64,000 nucleotides of DNA. Origin: Leeuwenhoekiella nanhaiensis (GTDB taxonomy: Bacteria; Bacteroidota; Bacteroidia; Flavobacteriales; Flavobacteriaceae). The DNA lies in the NCBI RefSeq assembly GCF_002744755.1, contig NZ_KZ319287.1, positions 124,001-188,000 on the forward strand. Direction: 5' to 3'. How positions within the stretch are numbered: the stretch's first letter is position 1; each line of letters starts with the position of its first letter. Shown in pieces: positions 24,348 through 35,920 of this stretch. A model generated the notes under the pieces. The model was given only the letters and a program-made list of their open reading frames with translations, searched no databases and had not been told where the DNA came from. The translations under genes and the position numbers were made by a program.

Positions 24348-26894
24348 TTGCAGACTTCGGCACAAAAAATACTTCTCGTTACCCTACTTCTGGCTGTTTT
24401 GGCAGGTTGTTCGCGTAAGAAAGATAAATTTCTGAGTAGAAATTTTCACGCGATTACCGCAGAGTATAACACGCTGTTTAACGGTAGACAGGCTTTTGAG
24501 CAGGGGCGTGATGCGCTTATTGAGGGCTATCAGGATAATTTTTGGGAGATTTTACCGGTAGAACGCCTGGATTCTCCAGATTTTATACCGCTTCCCGGTG
24601 ATGCCGTAGATCCCAGTTTTGAGCGTGCCGAAGAAAAGGCCATAAAAGCCATACAAAAACACAGTATGGAGATTGACGGCACCGAGCGTAATCCCCAGAT
24701 TGACGAGGCTTTTATGCTTTTAGGTAAAGCCCGATATTACGATTTGCGGTATGTACGCGCCCTTGAGGCTTTTAATTATATTCTGGCGTATTATCCTGCC
24801 AGCAATAACATTGCTCAGGCCAAAATCTGGAAGGCCAAAACAAACCTGCGTCTCAGTAACACCAAAATCGCAATTGAAAGCCTGCATAAGCTCCTTGACG
24901 AGGAAGATGCTTTAGATCAGCAGGATTTTGCTGATGCTTCGGCTATGCTGGCTCAGGGTTATATTGAAGAAAACCGCCTGGACAGCGCTTTGGTTTATAT
25001 TGAAAAAGCCGCGTACCTCACCCGTAAAAATGAAGAGAAAGGTCGTTATTACTTTATAAAAGGGCAGTTGTACGATAGAGTAGGTCAAACGCTGCTAGCC
25101 AATGCCAATTACGATAAGGTAATTGACCTGAATCGCAAGTCGCCGCGCAGGTATATGATCAATGCGTATGTAAATAAACTGCGCAATTTCAATTATGAAG
25201 ATCAGGATCCACAGCTTGCCTTCAATCTTTTGACAGACCTGGAAGAGAATCGGGAAAACAGACCTTATCTCGACATCATTCAGCATCAGTTTGCACAATT
25301 TTACCTCAATGTAGGACAACAGGATTCTGCAGTTTCTTATTTCAATAAATCCATTCGGTCTAACAGCCCCGATAAATACCTCACGTCACGCAATTACCTG
25401 AGTCTGGGAGATCTTAATTTTGACAATTCAGAATACCTGATTGCAGGGGCATATTACGACAGCACGCTAACTTTCGTACCTGAGAATACCCGGGAGTATC
25501 GTGGCATCAGCAAAAAGCGTGAAAATCTAAACGATGTCATCCTTTATGAAGGTATAGCAACCCGCAATGACAGTATTTTAAGTCTGGTGCGTATGAGTGA
25601 CGCCGAGCGTACGGCGTACTTTGAGGCATACATAGCAAAACTGAAAGAAGAGCGCGCAAAAGATTCAATCGCAGCAGAAATCGCTGAGGCTACTCTGGCA
25701 AATAATGAGTTCTTTGTTCCTGATAATAGCAATGGGCCGCCACAGGCAGGAGGCTTTTATTTTTACAATCCTACGCAGGTAGCTCAGGGTAAACTCGATT
25801 TTAAAAATAGGTGGGGCTCACGACCCAATGAAGATTACTGGCGTATTTCTGACCGGCAGGGAACTTTACCGGAAAATACAGTAACTACAGGAGCTGATGA
25901 ATTACGGGACGTTGAAGAAGACCGGCTTTTTGTGGTGGAGACCTATACCAGTCAAATTCCCACCGCACCGGCGGCGATAGACAGCATTAGTACGGAGCGT
26001 AATTTTGCGTATTATCAGTTGGGACTCATTTATAAGGAAAAACTGCGCGAACCCGATCTTGCCATTCAAAGACTGGAGAATTTGCTGGCCAGTAATCCTG
26101 AAAAGCGATTAATTCTTCCGGCTAAGTACAATTTATACCAGCTTTATGAGGCCGAAGGCGATACGTTTAACAGCGATAAATACAAGTTTGATATTCTTCA
26201 AAACTATGGGGAGACGCGCTATGCGAGCATCATTAAAAACCCAAATAAAGCTTTAGAGCAGGACGCCTCTGGCCCTGAAGCAGTCTATAACAACCTGTAC
26301 AGGCAGTATGAGAATCAGGAGTACGAGGCGGTAATCGCAAAAGCTCAGGATTATATTGACGAGTTTGCAGGCGATGCCTTTGTGCCAAAATTTGAATTGC
26401 TTAAGGCTCTAGCCACTGGTAAACTTAAGGGCTTTGAGGCCTATGAAGAGGCGCTTAATTATGTAGCGCTCAATTATCCCAATCAGGAGGAAGGAAAGCA
26501 GGCTAAAGAATTGATTGAAAAAGGATTGCCGGCGGTTAAGAGCAGCACTTTTGTACCTGATGCGGAAGCTTTCAGCTTTAAACTGGTTTATCCGTTTTCA
26601 AAAATAAATCATTTGGAAACACTTAAGCTGAAAGATTCTACAGAGGTATTTCTGAATCGTCAGTCACGTAGCGATCTAAGTATTTCTGTGGATGTTTACG
26701 ATGAAAGCACCGAATTTTTGGTTTTCCACGGATTTGTATCTGCTGCGGAAGCTTTAATTTTTTCAGAAACCTTAAACCGGGAAAAGCTTATCGCGTTGAA
26801 AGAAGAGGAACCGGTTATTATAAATTCGCAGAATTACCGAACCATTCAAATACACAAGAATCTGCAAGCCTATAAAAATCTAGAGACGAAGTGA
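24348..26894 (+). CDS. sprE: Type IX secretion / gliding motility TPR lipoprotein SprE (PorW)
   Basis: 848 aa with a TTG start: no in-frame ATG lies upstream and the TTG gives a proper signal peptide ending in the lipobox LAGC (Cys about 21). The following KKDKFLSRNFHAITAEYNTLFNG (in part) is the hallmark start of SprE/PorW. TPR-like helical repeats fill residues 90-430 and 560-720; the C-terminal about 100 residues form a separate alpha/beta module. SprE is needed for T9SS protein secretion and gliding in Flavobacterium and works with the PorK/L/M/N machinery. Bactofilin starts inside its stop codon. Confidence 0.92.
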   Translation: MQTSAQKILLVTLLLAVLAGCSRKKDKFLSRNFHAITAEYNTLFNGRQAFEQGRDALIEGYQDNFWEILPVERLDSPDFIPLPGDAVDPSFERAEEKAIKAIQKHSMEIDGTERNPQIDEAFMLLGKARYYDLRYVRALEAFNYILAYYPASNNIAQAKIWKAKTNLRLSNTKIAIESLHKLLDEEDALDQQDFADASAMLAQGYIEENRLDSALVYIEKAAYLTRKNEEKGRYYFIKGQLYDRVGQTLLANANYDKVIDLNRKSPRRYMINAYVNKLRNFNYEDQDPQLAFNLLTDLEENRENRPYLDIIQHQFAQFYLNVGQQDSAVSYFNKSIRSNSPDKYLTSRNYLSLGDLNFDNSEYLIAGAYYDSTLTFVPENTREYRGISKKRENLNDVILYEGIATRNDSILSLVRMSDAERTAYFEAYIAKLKEERAKDSIAAEIAEATLANNEFFVPDNSNGPPQAGGFYFYNPTQVAQGKLDFKNRWGSRPNEDYWRISDRQGTLPENTVTTGADELRDVEEDRLFVVETYTSQIPTAPAAIDSISTERNFAYYQLGLIYKEKLREPDLAIQRLENLLASNPEKRLILPAKYNLYQLYEAEGDTFNSDKYKFDILQNYGETRYASIIKNPNKALEQDASGPEAVYNNLYRQYENQEYEAVIAKAQDYIDEFAGDAFVPKFELLKALATGKLKGFEAYEEALNYVALNYPNQEEGKQAKELIEKGLPAVKSSTFVPDAEAFSFKLVYPFSKINHLETLKLKDSTEVFLNRQSRSDLSISVDVYDESTEFLVFHGFVSAAEALIFSETLNREKLIALKEEEPVIINSQNYRTIQIHKNLQAYKNLETK

Positions 26895-27295
26895 TGAGAA
26901 AAGAAAAAGGAAGAAACGAAATCGAAGACGGAAGCAAGCAAAACAGAATCAGTAAAGGAACCTCTATTACCGGAGAAATCAAATCTGAAGGTGATTTTAG
27001 GATTGACGGAACCCTTGACGGAAAAATAGAAAGTACCGGCAAGGTGGTGATTGGTAAGGCAGGTAAACTCAAAGGTACTCTGGTGTGTAAAGAGGCAGAT
27101 CTTGAAGGTACGGTTGACGGCACCTTGACTATTGACGGACTTTTAAATTTGCGCAGCTCGGCTGTGGTAAAGGGAGAAGTGACCACCGGCAGACTTTCAG
27201 TAGAGCCGGGAGCCGATTTTAACGCAACCTGCAGCATGGGAGCAGCAGGTAAGAATGGAGAAGATGTCAGAAAAGAAACCGGAAAGTCCGCTTAA
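26894..27295 (+). CDS. Bactofilin (polymer-forming cytoskeletal protein)
   Basis: 133 aa from the ATG at 26894, whose A is the last base of the sprE stop; a GTG directly before it is in frame. It has the bactofilin core of short repeated beta segments: ISKGTSITGEIKSEGDFRIDG, then GKIESTGKVVIG, KGTLVCKEADLEGTVDG (in parts), building a right-handed beta-helix. Bactofilins form filaments in the cytoplasm or on the membrane and help to place cell-wall and envelope machinery. Coupling to sprE and to the ATP synthase genes is usual in this family of bacteria. It overlaps AtpZ by 32 bases. Confidence 0.93.
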   Translation: MRKEKGRNEIEDGSKQNRISKGTSITGEIKSEGDFRIDGTLDGKIESTGKVVIGKAGKLKGTLVCKEADLEGTVDGTLTIDGLLNLRSSAVVKGEVTTGRLSVEPGADFNATCSMGAAGKNGEDVRKETGKSA

Positions 27296-27479
27296 GAGCT
27301 GGGCAAAATTTTCAACCATAGCCATTCAGATGGGAGTTACCATTTGGTTAGGAAATCTCTTTGGCGCCTGGCTGGACCGTAAATTTGAAACCGAATTTTT
27401 GGAGCCCGTTGTTTCGCTTCTGGCGGTTTTTCTATCTATGTACGTGATCATACGCGCCGTAAAAAGCCTCAATTCATGA
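27264..27479 (+). CDS. atpZ: AtpZ/AtpI-like membrane protein
   Basis: 71 aa from the ATG at 27264 (one at 27255 is also in frame). Two helices with WAKFSTIAIQMGVTIWLGNLFGAWLD, the pattern of AtpZ/AtpI proteins, which assist assembly of the ATP synthase c-ring or import Mg2+ for it. It overlaps bactofilin by 32 bases and the next gene by 4 (ATGA), so it opens the ATP synthase operon. Confidence 0.85.
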   Translation: MSEKKPESPLKSWAKFSTIAIQMGVTIWLGNLFGAWLDRKFETEFLEPVVSLLAVFLSMYVIIRAVKSLNS

Positions 27480-27874
27480 ATTTAACGAAACCACTGGTTT
27501 TAAATGCTGTACTTATAGTCGTACTGGGCATTTTGGCCTATTTTATACACACCGCTGTTTTAGGGTATTTTGAAGTAGAACTTCCATATGCTTTAATCAA
27601 CTTTTACCTCTTTGCAGGTATCAGCAGTCTCATTATTTGTCTCACATTTATCAGCCTTCCGGCTTTGGTTCCGGAGTTTTACGATAAGCTCGGCTTTATT
27701 TTTTTATTCACAATTTTTGGAAAGCTTCTTTTTATGGGATTAGTCTTTAAAGATTTGTTGTTTCAGGAGACCGTTTTTACGCGTCTGCAACGTCTTAGCA
27801 TGTTGATACCCATATTTATATTCCTGATTTATGAGGTTCTGGTGCTTGTGAAAATCTTAAATAAAAATTCCTGA
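27476..27874 (+). CDS. DUF6168 family membrane protein
   Basis: 132 aa with four helices and almost no loops. I recall this position (between AtpZ and subunit a) as the place of the DUF6168 family in Flavobacteriaceae, the counterpart of AtpI-like proteins in other operons. A role in ATP synthase assembly is inferred only from position. ATGA overlap with atpZ. Confidence 0.75.
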   Translation: MNLTKPLVLNAVLIVVLGILAYFIHTAVLGYFEVELPYALINFYLFAGISSLIICLTFISLPALVPEFYDKLGFIFLFTIFGKLLFMGLVFKDLLFQETVFTRLQRLSMLIPIFIFLIYEVLVLVKILNKNS

Positions 27875-27917
27875 TTTTATATTTGCGCAAAAAGGGTGCA
27901 ATTGTGAATAAAATGAT

Positions 27918-27925
27918 TAGTTTTG
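27918..27925 (+). promoter_or_regulatory. Candidate internal -7 element before atpB
   Basis: TAGTTTTG fits TAnnTTTG exactly and lies 39 bases before the atpB ATG, in the only sizeable gap (90 bases) at the head of the operon. The -33 spacing is poor, so this is tentative. Confidence 0.4.
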
Positions 27926-27964
27926 CACCAAATTTTAGCAAGCCTGATTTTTTAAAAAATAATA

Positions 27965-29358
<1,394 letters not shown>

Positions 29359-29435
29359 TCCCAGTTTAAACAACTAAGCAATTCCTGCAACGGTTGGTTG
29401 CAGGAGTTGTTTTATTTAAAACATTAAATACACAG

Positions 29436-29936
29436 ATGGATCAGTTATTAAATGATTTTTCGCCGGGCTTGTTCTTAATGCAGGCTGTTATATTGATAAT
29501 TCTCATCTTATTGATGAAGAAATTTGCCTGGAAACCTATCCTAAACTCACTAGACGAACGTGAGCAAGGTATTCAGGGTGCTTTAGAAGCTGCTGAAAAA
29601 GCACGCCTAGAGATGAAAAATCTTCAGGCAGATAATGAAAAAGCGTTGCAGGAAGCTCGTGTAGAGCGTGATGCTATGCTTAAAGATGCACGCGACATAA
29701 GAACTAAAATGATCGCAGAAGCTGAAGAAGATGCTAAGGCTCAGGCTTCAAAAATCATCACCCAGGCACAGGAAGCAATCGCTGCAGAAAAGCGTGCTGC
29801 CGTTGCTGAATTGAAAAGTCAGGTAGCTGCACTTTCATTGGAGATCGCAGAAAAGGTGGTTAAAGATGAACTTTCAGATAAAAAGAAACAAATGCAGTAT
29901 GTAGAGAAAATGCTGCAAGACGCTACCCTTAATTAA
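29436..29936 (+). CDS. atpF: F-type ATP synthase subunit b
   Basis: 166 aa from the ATG at 29436, giving the typical start MDQLLNDFSPGLFLMQAV; an upstream ATG at 29394 overlaps the GCAACGG/CCGTTGC leader hairpin and is rejected. One membrane helix (about residues 11-30), then a long charged coiled coil that forms the peripheral stalk and binds delta. Located in the fixed order B-E-F-H-A-G. Confidence 0.95.
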   Translation: MDQLLNDFSPGLFLMQAVILIILILLMKKFAWKPILNSLDEREQGIQGALEAAEKARLEMKNLQADNEKALQEARVERDAMLKDARDIRTKMIAEAEEDAKAQASKIITQAQEAIAAEKRAAVAELKSQVAALSLEIAEKVVKDELSDKKKQMQYVEKMLQDATLN

Positions 29937-29950
29937 TAAAAAAGCAGTTC

Positions 29951-30490
29951 ATGTCTTCAAGAGCAGCAATACGTTATGCAAAAGCCGTTTTAGGTCAGGC
30001 CCAGGATAAGGGTACTGCTGAGGTGGTTTTTGGTAACATGAAATCTATAAGCGCTACCCTTAATTCCAGTAGAGAATTGCGTAGTGTGCTTAAAAGTCCG
30101 GTGGTTAAAGCCGAAGATAAGCGCGCTTCCTTACACGCTATTTTCAAAGGTCACGATGTAAGTACGTTAAGTCTTATTGATCTTTTGGTTGAAAAAAACC
30201 GTTCTGCTATCTTAGGCGATGTTGCAGAGTCGTATCAGGAGCTTTACAATGCTTCAAAAGGTATTGTGTCGGCAAAAGTAACTACGGCAGTAGAACTTGA
30301 CTCGGCGCTTGAGGCTAAGATTTTAGCAAAGGTAAAATCTATTACCGGCAGTGAAGAAGTGTCTCTGGAGCATCATATTGATCCAAGTATTCTTGGTGGG
30401 TTTTTGTTGCGGGTAGGAGATGTACAGTACGACGCAAGCGTGAGTAATCAGCTTGAACGCGTACAAAAAGAATTTAGTAAACGTATATAA
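29951..30490 (+). CDS. atpH: F-type ATP synthase subunit delta
   Basis: 179 aa, average for the family. SSRAAIRYAKAVLGQAQDKG is the N-terminal helical domain that binds subunit alpha; near the C-terminus the segment DPSILGGFLLRVGDVQYDASV is the conserved OSCP/delta signature. It connects the F1 head to the peripheral stalk. It starts 14 bases after atpF. Confidence 0.95.
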   Translation: MSSRAAIRYAKAVLGQAQDKGTAEVVFGNMKSISATLNSSRELRSVLKSPVVKAEDKRASLHAIFKGHDVSTLSLIDLLVEKNRSAILGDVAESYQELYNASKGIVSAKVTTAVELDSALEAKILAKVKSITGSEEVSLEHHIDPSILGGFLLRVGDVQYDASVSNQLERVQKEFSKRI

Positions 30491-30537
30491 TTAAAATGGG
30501 CTTTAATTTTTTAAAGCTTGCTTAGATATCAAACAAA

Positions 30538-32118
30538 ATGGCAGAAGTAAATCCAGCTGAAGTTTCATCAATTTTAAAGAAACAACTTTCAGGTTTTGAA
30601 GCCTCGGCTTCTTTAAATGAAGTAGGTACCGTACTTACCGTGGGTGATGGTATTGCCCGTGTTTACGGTCTTTCTAATGCTCAATACGGCGAACTTGTAG
30701 AGTTTGACGGTGGTCTAGAAGGTATCGTACTTAACCTTGAAGAAGATAACGTAGGGGTTGTACTCTTAGGTCCTTCAAAAGAAATTAGAGAAGGTGCAAC
30801 CGTAAAACGTACTCAACGTATTGCTTCAATCAATGTAGGTGAAGGTATTGTAGGCCGTGTGGTAAACACTCTGGGTCAGCCTATAGACGGTAAAGGAGCA
30901 ATTCAGGGAGAAACTTATGAGATGCCGCTTGAGCGCAAAGCTCCTGGGGTAATCTATCGTCAGCCGGTAAACGAGCCGCTTCAAACAGGTATTAAGTCTA
31001 TTGACGCGATGATTCCTGTAGGTCGTGGTCAGCGTGAGCTTGTTATTGGTGACCGTCAGACCGGTAAAACAACGGTTTGTATTGATACCATTTTGAATCA
31101 AAAAGAATTTTACGATGCAGGTGAGCCTGTTTATTGTATTTATGTTGCTGTAGGTCAAAAAGCTTCAACAGTAGCCGGTATTGCCAGCGTACTTGAAGAA
31201 AAAGGCGCTATGGCCTATACCACTATCGTAGCTGCAAACGCTTCAGATCCTGCTCCTATGCAGGTATATGCTCCTTTTGCAGGTGCTGCAATTGGTGAGT
31301 ACTTTAGAGATACTGGTCGTCCTGCTTTGATCATCTATGATGATTTATCTAAGCAAGCGGTAGCCTATCGTGAGGTGTCACTTTTGCTTCGTCGCCCACC
31401 GGGTCGTGAGGCGTATCCTGGAGACGTTTTCTTCCTGCACTCGCGTTTATTAGAGCGTGCAGCAAAGGTTATTGCAGATGATGATATCGCTAAGAATATG
31501 AACGATCTTCCAGATAGCTTAAAGCCTATCGTAAAAGGTGGTGGTTCTTTAACTGCACTTCCTATCATTGAGACACAGGCAGGTGACGTATCAGCATATA
31601 TTCCTACTAACGTGATTTCGATCACTGATGGTCAGATCTTCTTGGATGGAGATTTGTTTAACTCGGGTGTGCGTCCTGCAATTAACGTAGGTATTTCGGT
31701 ATCTCGTGTGGGTGGTTCTGCTCAGATTAAATCAATGAAGAAGGTTGCAGGTACCTTAAAACTGGATCAGGCAGCTTTCCGTGAATTGGAAGCTTTTGCG
31801 AAATTCGGTTCTGACCTCGATGCGGCTACATTAAGCGTAATTGAGAAGGGTAAACGTAACGTTGAAATCCTAAAGCAGGCAGAGAATGATCCATATACCG
31901 TTGAAGATCAGATCGCTATTATTTATGCAGGTTCTAAAAACTTAATGCGTAATGTGCCTATCGACAAGATCAAGGAATTTGAGCGCGACTATTTAGAATT
32001 CTTAAATGCCAAGCACAGAGATGTATTGGATGCGCTTAAAGCCGGTAAACTTACCGATGAGGCTATTGATACCTTAACTACAGTAGCTAACGATCTTTCA
32101 TCGCGTTATAAAAAATAA
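30538..32118 (+). CDS. atpA: F-type ATP synthase subunit alpha
   Basis: 526 aa. Walker [10 protein letters not shown] (about residues 170-178), the [16 protein letters not shown] segment, and [14 protein letters not shown], the family signature near residue 380 which includes the arginine finger. It is the non-catalytic nucleotide-binding subunit of F1. An unusual element follows: an S23-type gene stands between atpA and atpG. Confidence 0.98.
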   Translation: MAEVNPAEVSSILKKQLSGFEASASLNEVGTVLTVGDGIARVYGLSNAQYGELVEFDGGLEGIVLNLEEDNVGVVLLGPSKEIREGATVKRTQRIASINVGEGIVGRVVNTLGQPIDGKGAIQGETYEMPLERKAPGVIYRQPVNEPLQTGIKSIDAMIPVGRGQRELVIGDRQTGKTTVCIDTILNQKEFYDAGEPVYCIYVAVGQKASTVAGIASVLEEKGAMAYTTIVAANASDPAPMQVYAPFAGAAIGEYFRDTGRPALIIYDDLSKQAVAYREVSLLLRRPPGREAYPGDVFFLHSRLLERAAKVIADDDIAKNMNDLPDSLKPIVKGGGSLTALPIIETQAGDVSAYIPTNVISITDGQIFLDGDLFNSGVRPAINVGISVSRVGGSAQIKSMKKVAGTLKLDQAAFRELEAFAKFGSDLDAATLSVIEKGKRNVEILKQAENDPYTVEDQIAIIYAGSKNLMRNVPIDKIKEFERDYLEFLNAKHRDVLDALKAGKLTDEAIDTLTTVANDLSSRYKK

Positions 32119-32176
32119 TTTAAAAGTTAGGAAGGCAGAGTAGCGAGTGCAGAGTTATGTAATAAAGTGAACCAAA

Positions 32177-32512
32177 ATGAGTAATAATGAAAGCCCTATT
32201 CGATTAAAGAGTTTTCTTTTTGCTTGTGAAATAGTTCATTATTGCGATGCGCTGAAGGTCAATAAAGACTATGAAATCGCTTCCCAACTTTTAAAAAGTG
32301 GGACCAGTATAGGTGCTAATACTCGCGAGGCGCAACGGGGTGTTAGTAAAAAGGATTTTAAAAATAAAATGGGGATTGCCCTTAAAGAAGCTGAAGAAAC
32401 AAAATATTGGTTAGAGATTCTTCAGGCCACTGGCAGGGATGTTCCTTTAAAAATGATTGAAAGTTGTGAGGAGTTGATACGAATTTTAGTAGCAATATGT
32501 AAGAACTCTTAA
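32177..32512 (+). CDS. Four-helix-bundle protein (S23 / 23S rRNA intervening-sequence family)
   Basis: 111 aa. LLKSGTSIGANTREAQRG followed by FKNKMGIALKEAEETKYWL is the signature of the S23/TIGR02436 family: proteins first found in intervening sequences of 23S rRNA in Leptospira and now seen as dispersed insertions in Bacteroidota. The role is unknown; nucleic acid binding has been proposed. It lies in the middle of the ATP synthase operon, same strand, with 58 and 29 bases to atpA and atpG, so atpG transcripts probably pass through it. Confidence 0.92.
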   Translation: MSNNESPIRLKSFLFACEIVHYCDALKVNKDYEIASQLLKSGTSIGANTREAQRGVSKKDFKNKMGIALKEAEETKYWLEILQATGRDVPLKMIESCEELIRILVAICKNS

Positions 32513-32541
32513 CTCAGCATTCTTAATTCATAATTTCAAAA

Positions 32542-33414
32542 ATGGCCAATTTAAAGGAAATACGTAACCGCATTTCATCAGTATCTTCTACGATGCAGAT
32601 CACCAGTGCTATGAAAATGGTATCTGCTGCTAAGTTAAAGAAGGCTCAGGATGCGATTACGGCAATGCGACCTTATTCTGATAAACTTACTGAGTTGTTG
32701 CAAAACTTAAGTGCTTCACTTGAAGGCGACAGCGGTAGCCGTTTTGCAGAAGAGCGCCCGATACAAAAAGTACTTGTCGTGGCAATCTCTTCAAACAGAG
32801 GTCTTGCAGGTGCTTTTAACTCAAACATTGTAAAAGAGTCAAAAAACATCGTTGAGAATGTTTATCCCGGCAAAGAAGTACACTTCTTAACCATCGGTAA
32901 AAAGGCTAACGATATTCTTAAAAAGTCATACCAGATCATCTACAACAACAATGTTGTATTTGATGAGCTGACTTTCGAAAATGTAGAGGAGATTGCAGAG
33001 CGCATTATGAATCTGTTTACTGAAGGGGCTTACGATAAGGTAGAACTGGTTTACAATTCCTTTAAAAACGCTGCGACTCAGGTTGTGATGCGTGAGCAGT
33101 TTTTGCCAATCGTTCCACTTAAAGAACAGTTTGAAGATGTAGCTCCCAGCAATGTTGATTATATCTTTGAACCTTCAAAAGGCGAGATCGTAAAACAGTT
33201 GATCCCAAAATCCTTAAAGACACAATTTTTTAAAGGAATTAGAGACTCTGTAGCTAGTGAGCACGGTGCTCGAATGACTGCGATGCATAAAGCGACAGAT
33301 AATGCCAAGGAATTAAGAGATCAGCTTAAGTTGACCTATAACAAAGCAAGACAGGCTGCTATTACCAATGAAATCCTTGAGATTGTAGGTGGTGCAGAAG
33401 CGCTTAACAATTAA
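32542..33414 (+). CDS. atpG: F-type ATP synthase subunit gamma
   Basis: 290 aa. The N-terminal helix NLKEIRNRISSVSSTMQITSAMKMVSAAKL (in part) and the C-terminal helix TYNKARQAAITNEILEIVGGAEAL, which ends with the family signature, form the central rotor shaft. It closes this operon; the beta and epsilon genes (atpD, atpC) do not follow, as is usual in Bacteroidota. An intrinsic terminator lies 21 bases downstream. Confidence 0.97.
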   Translation: MANLKEIRNRISSVSSTMQITSAMKMVSAAKLKKAQDAITAMRPYSDKLTELLQNLSASLEGDSGSRFAEERPIQKVLVVAISSNRGLAGAFNSNIVKESKNIVENVYPGKEVHFLTIGKKANDILKKSYQIIYNNNVVFDELTFENVEEIAERIMNLFTEGAYDKVELVYNSFKNAATQVVMREQFLPIVPLKEQFEDVAPSNVDYIFEPSKGEIVKQLIPKSLKTQFFKGIRDSVASEHGARMTAMHKATDNAKELRDQLKLTYNKARQAAITNEILEIVGGAEALNN

Positions 33415-33434
33415 GAAAATAATTTTTATCTTGA

Positions 33435-33459
33435 AGCCTCGCAACTTGCGGGGCTTTTT
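33435..33459 (+). terminator. Intrinsic terminator of the ATP synthase operon
   Basis: AGCCTCGCAA / TTGCGGGGCT stem with one G-T pair, then T5, 20 bases past atpG. Confidence 0.85.
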
Positions 33460-33513
33460 GGTTTTATCCCTATACCATTCTGACGGCTTTCGCGTTTATT
33501 CAAAAAGCAGTTT

Positions 33514-33939
33514 ATGATGAACTTAAAATGGGTGTCACTTTTTTTATTGATTATAATTACTTCCTGCGGTGGAAGTTCAGATCTGGTAAGCAATCCTCCC
33601 TTTAAAATTTTAAATCCGGAAAAACAGACGCTAAAGGCAAACGGACATAAAATTCTATTCCAAACTTCCGTATTGCCCCGTAATGTAGCTTTTAAAAGCC
33701 TGTATTTTGGTCAGCGAAAAGCCACCGTTTTATGGGATTCTGAAAATACTTACTATGCAGATTTTCCCCTTTTTAATTCGGATGGTGAAAAAATACTTTC
33801 TTCAGATATGAGCGAAGAAGCGAATAATCCCTTACCGGTTATGCCGGTGGAAGTTCCCTACGAGTTAGAGGATAATGAAGCCCTGTTGCACTATTCCGAA
33901 GGTGAAGAAACCTATTACACTATTTTTGAAGTGCAATAA
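33514..33939 (+). CDS. Hypothetical small lipoprotein
   Basis: 141 aa. Signal peptide ending in ITSC (Cys18) followed by GGSSD, so lipid-anchored. The mature part is beta-rich with an acidic C-terminus (about 90-141). No family recognised. It stands alone between the ATP synthase terminator and the flippase gene. Confidence 0.7.
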   Translation: MMNLKWVSLFLLIIITSCGGSSDLVSNPPFKILNPEKQTLKANGHKILFQTSVLPRNVAFKSLYFGQRKATVLWDSENTYYADFPLFNSDGEKILSSDMSEEANNPLPVMPVEVPYELEDNEALLHYSEGEETYYTIFEVQ

Positions 33940-33962
33940 AGCATTACCTCTAAGCAGAATGC

Positions 33963-33970
33963 TACTTTTG
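33963..33970 (+). promoter_or_regulatory. Candidate -7 element before the second flippase gene
   Basis: TACTTTTG, an exact TAnnTTTG, 45 bases before the TTG start. No good -33 TTG at 17-23 bases. Confidence 0.45.
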
Positions 33971-34014
33971 CAGTGTTAATTCGGCTTTCCAATTAATTTC
34001 TAAAAAGCTATTAC

Positions 34015-35451
34015 TTGAGCATCCTAAAGCGTTTTGTAAAAGATACTGCGGTCTATGGCCTGGCAACCATTCTGCCGCGTATTATGAGCGTGGTGCTGGT
34101 TTATCTGCATACTGATAAGCTGGAGACTTCAGGCTACGCCGAAAACACTTCATTTTACGTTGGAGCCGCGTTTCTTAACGTGATGCTTACTTACGGTATG
34201 GAAACCGCTTTTTTTCGTTTTTTTTCAAAGACGGAAGATAAACAGAGGGTGTATAGTACCGTCCTGATAGCACTTACCACAACAACATTGATCGCTTTCG
34301 GCATCCTTTGGCTGTTTAAAATACCCATTTCTGAAGCCTTAGAGCTGCCTGTGCGCTATTTCGGTTATCTCTTGGGGGTAGTTATACTTGATGCGCTGGT
34401 TGTGGCTCCATTCGCATATTTACGCGCCAAAGGCAAGGCGCTGCGTTTTGCAGGAATCAAGCTTACCAATCTGGCAATCTATGTAGTTCTAAATGTAGGC
34501 TTGCTTTGGGTAATACCACATTTCGGATTAAACTTCAGCTGGTATAGTACAGACGAGTATTTGGTTTATATATTTTTTGCAAACCTGATGGCCAGTGCGG
34601 TGACCTTTCTGCTCATTTTACCTGACTTTTTTACAACCAAACTTATTTTTGACAAACAGTTGTTTGGTCAACTCTGGCGCTATGGCTGGCCGGTTTTGGT
34701 CGCAGGGCTGGCTTTTGTGGTCAATGAAAACCTGGATAAGCTTCTGCTGGGTGATATGCTTGATAAGAATATTATGGGAGCCTATTCCGGCTGCTACAAG
34801 CTGGCTGTATTCATGACCATTTTTATTCAGGCATTCAGGCTGGGGGCAGAGCCCTTCTTTTTTAACCACGCCAGCAGTAAAAATGCCCCGGCCACCTATG
34901 CCACCATTCTGAAGTATTTTACAATAGCCGGTGCGTTGGGCCTTATGATCATCGTATGTTTCATCGATTTTTTTAAAGACTTGCTCATCGGTAATGCTGA
35001 TTATTTTATCGCGCTTGAGATTGTTCCCTACATTCTGCTGGCCAATCTATTTCTGGGTATTTACCACAATCTTGCGGTGTGGTATAAACTCACCGATAAA
35101 ACGCTTTACGGTATGTATTTCTCGCTGCTTGGTGCCGGGCTAACCATTGGCTTAAACTGGTATTTTATTCCACGAATTGGTTTTATGGCTTCGGCTTACG
35201 CCACCGTGGCGGCTTACGGCGCGATGATGGGTATTTCTTATTATTTCGGGCAACGTCATTACCGCATTCCTTATAACAGCCTGCGAATTATACTATATCT
35301 GGTTTTGGCAATGGGAAGCGCCCTGCTTTCGTTCTATATTTTTAGAGGAAATTACCTTGTCAATACCCTATTTATTTTACTTTTCTCAGGAATCACATTT
35401 GCGCTGGAAGGCCGCGAACTCAAACGAATTTTAACCAAAAAATCAGCATAA
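34015..35451 (+). CDS. Oligosaccharide flippase / lipid II flippase-like membrane protein
   Basis: 478 aa, about 14 helices. A TTG start gives [22 protein letters not shown], the usual beginning of this MOP-superfamily group in Flavobacteriaceae; no ATG lies nearby. A segment [23 protein letters not shown] marks the middle of the polysaccharide transporter family. dut follows after 2 bases. Its partners downstream are a nucleotidyltransferase and peptidoglycan genes, so a murein- or O-antigen-precursor may be the substrate. Confidence 0.87.
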   Translation: MSILKRFVKDTAVYGLATILPRIMSVVLVYLHTDKLETSGYAENTSFYVGAAFLNVMLTYGMETAFFRFFSKTEDKQRVYSTVLIALTTTTLIAFGILWLFKIPISEALELPVRYFGYLLGVVILDALVVAPFAYLRAKGKALRFAGIKLTNLAIYVVLNVGLLWVIPHFGLNFSWYSTDEYLVYIFFANLMASAVTFLLILPDFFTTKLIFDKQLFGQLWRYGWPVLVAGLAFVVNENLDKLLLGDMLDKNIMGAYSGCYKLAVFMTIFIQAFRLGAEPFFFNHASSKNAPATYATILKYFTIAGALGLMIIVCFIDFFKDLLIGNADYFIALEIVPYILLANLFLGIYHNLAVWYKLTDKTLYGMYFSLLGAGLTIGLNWYFIPRIGFMASAYATVAAYGAMMGISYYFGQRHYRIPYNSLRIILYLVLAMGSALLSFYIFRGNYLVNTLFILLFSGITFALEGRELKRILTKKSA

Positions 35452-35453
35452 AT

Positions 35454-35888
35454 ATGCAAATCAATATCATCAACAAGTCCAGTCACGACCTGCCCCATTA
35501 CGAAACCGAAGCTTCAGCAGGAATGGACCTTCGCGCCGAGCTTAATGCGCCCGTAACCCTTAAACCTTTGGAGCGTGCCATCATCAAAACCGGACTTTTT
35601 ATAGAGCTTCCCGTTGGGATCGAGGCGCAGGTGCGTCCACGTAGCGGTCTGGCGGCCAAAAAAGGCATCACTGTTCTCAACGCACCCGGAACCATCGATG
35701 CCGATTACCGTGGGGAAATAGGAGTGATTCTGGTAAATTTATCCAACGAAGATTTTACCATCGAAAGCGGGGAGCGTATCGCCCAGCTGGTGATCGCCAA
35801 ACACGAGCGCGCCGAGTGGAATCCTGTAGAGATCTTGAGCGAAACTGCCCGCGGAGCAGGTGGCTTTGGAAGTACCGGCACAAAATAG
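35454..35888 (+). CDS. dut: dUTP diphosphatase
   Basis: 144 aa, normal for the trimeric enzyme. The five motifs are seen in order: AGMDLRA (motif 1), [10 protein letters not shown] (2), [17 protein letters not shown] (3), GERIAQLV (4) and the C-terminal [10 protein letters not shown] (5), a Walker-like loop closing over the phosphate. It cuts dUTP to dUMP and PPi, keeping uracil out of DNA. Confidence 0.98.
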   Translation: MQINIINKSSHDLPHYETEASAGMDLRAELNAPVTLKPLERAIIKTGLFIELPVGIEAQVRPRSGLAAKKGITVLNAPGTIDADYRGEIGVILVNLSNEDFTIESGERIAQLVIAKHERAEWNPVEILSETARGAGGFGSTGTK

Positions 35889-35920
35889 TATTAGCTATTT
35901 TTGTCTTTTCCGCCCTTCGG

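Noticed and set aside
26818-27237. 139-codon minus-strand frame across bactofilin
   Set aside because: Antisense to a clear bactofilin gene; Ser/Pro/Leu-rich composition typical of a reverse-complement shadow.
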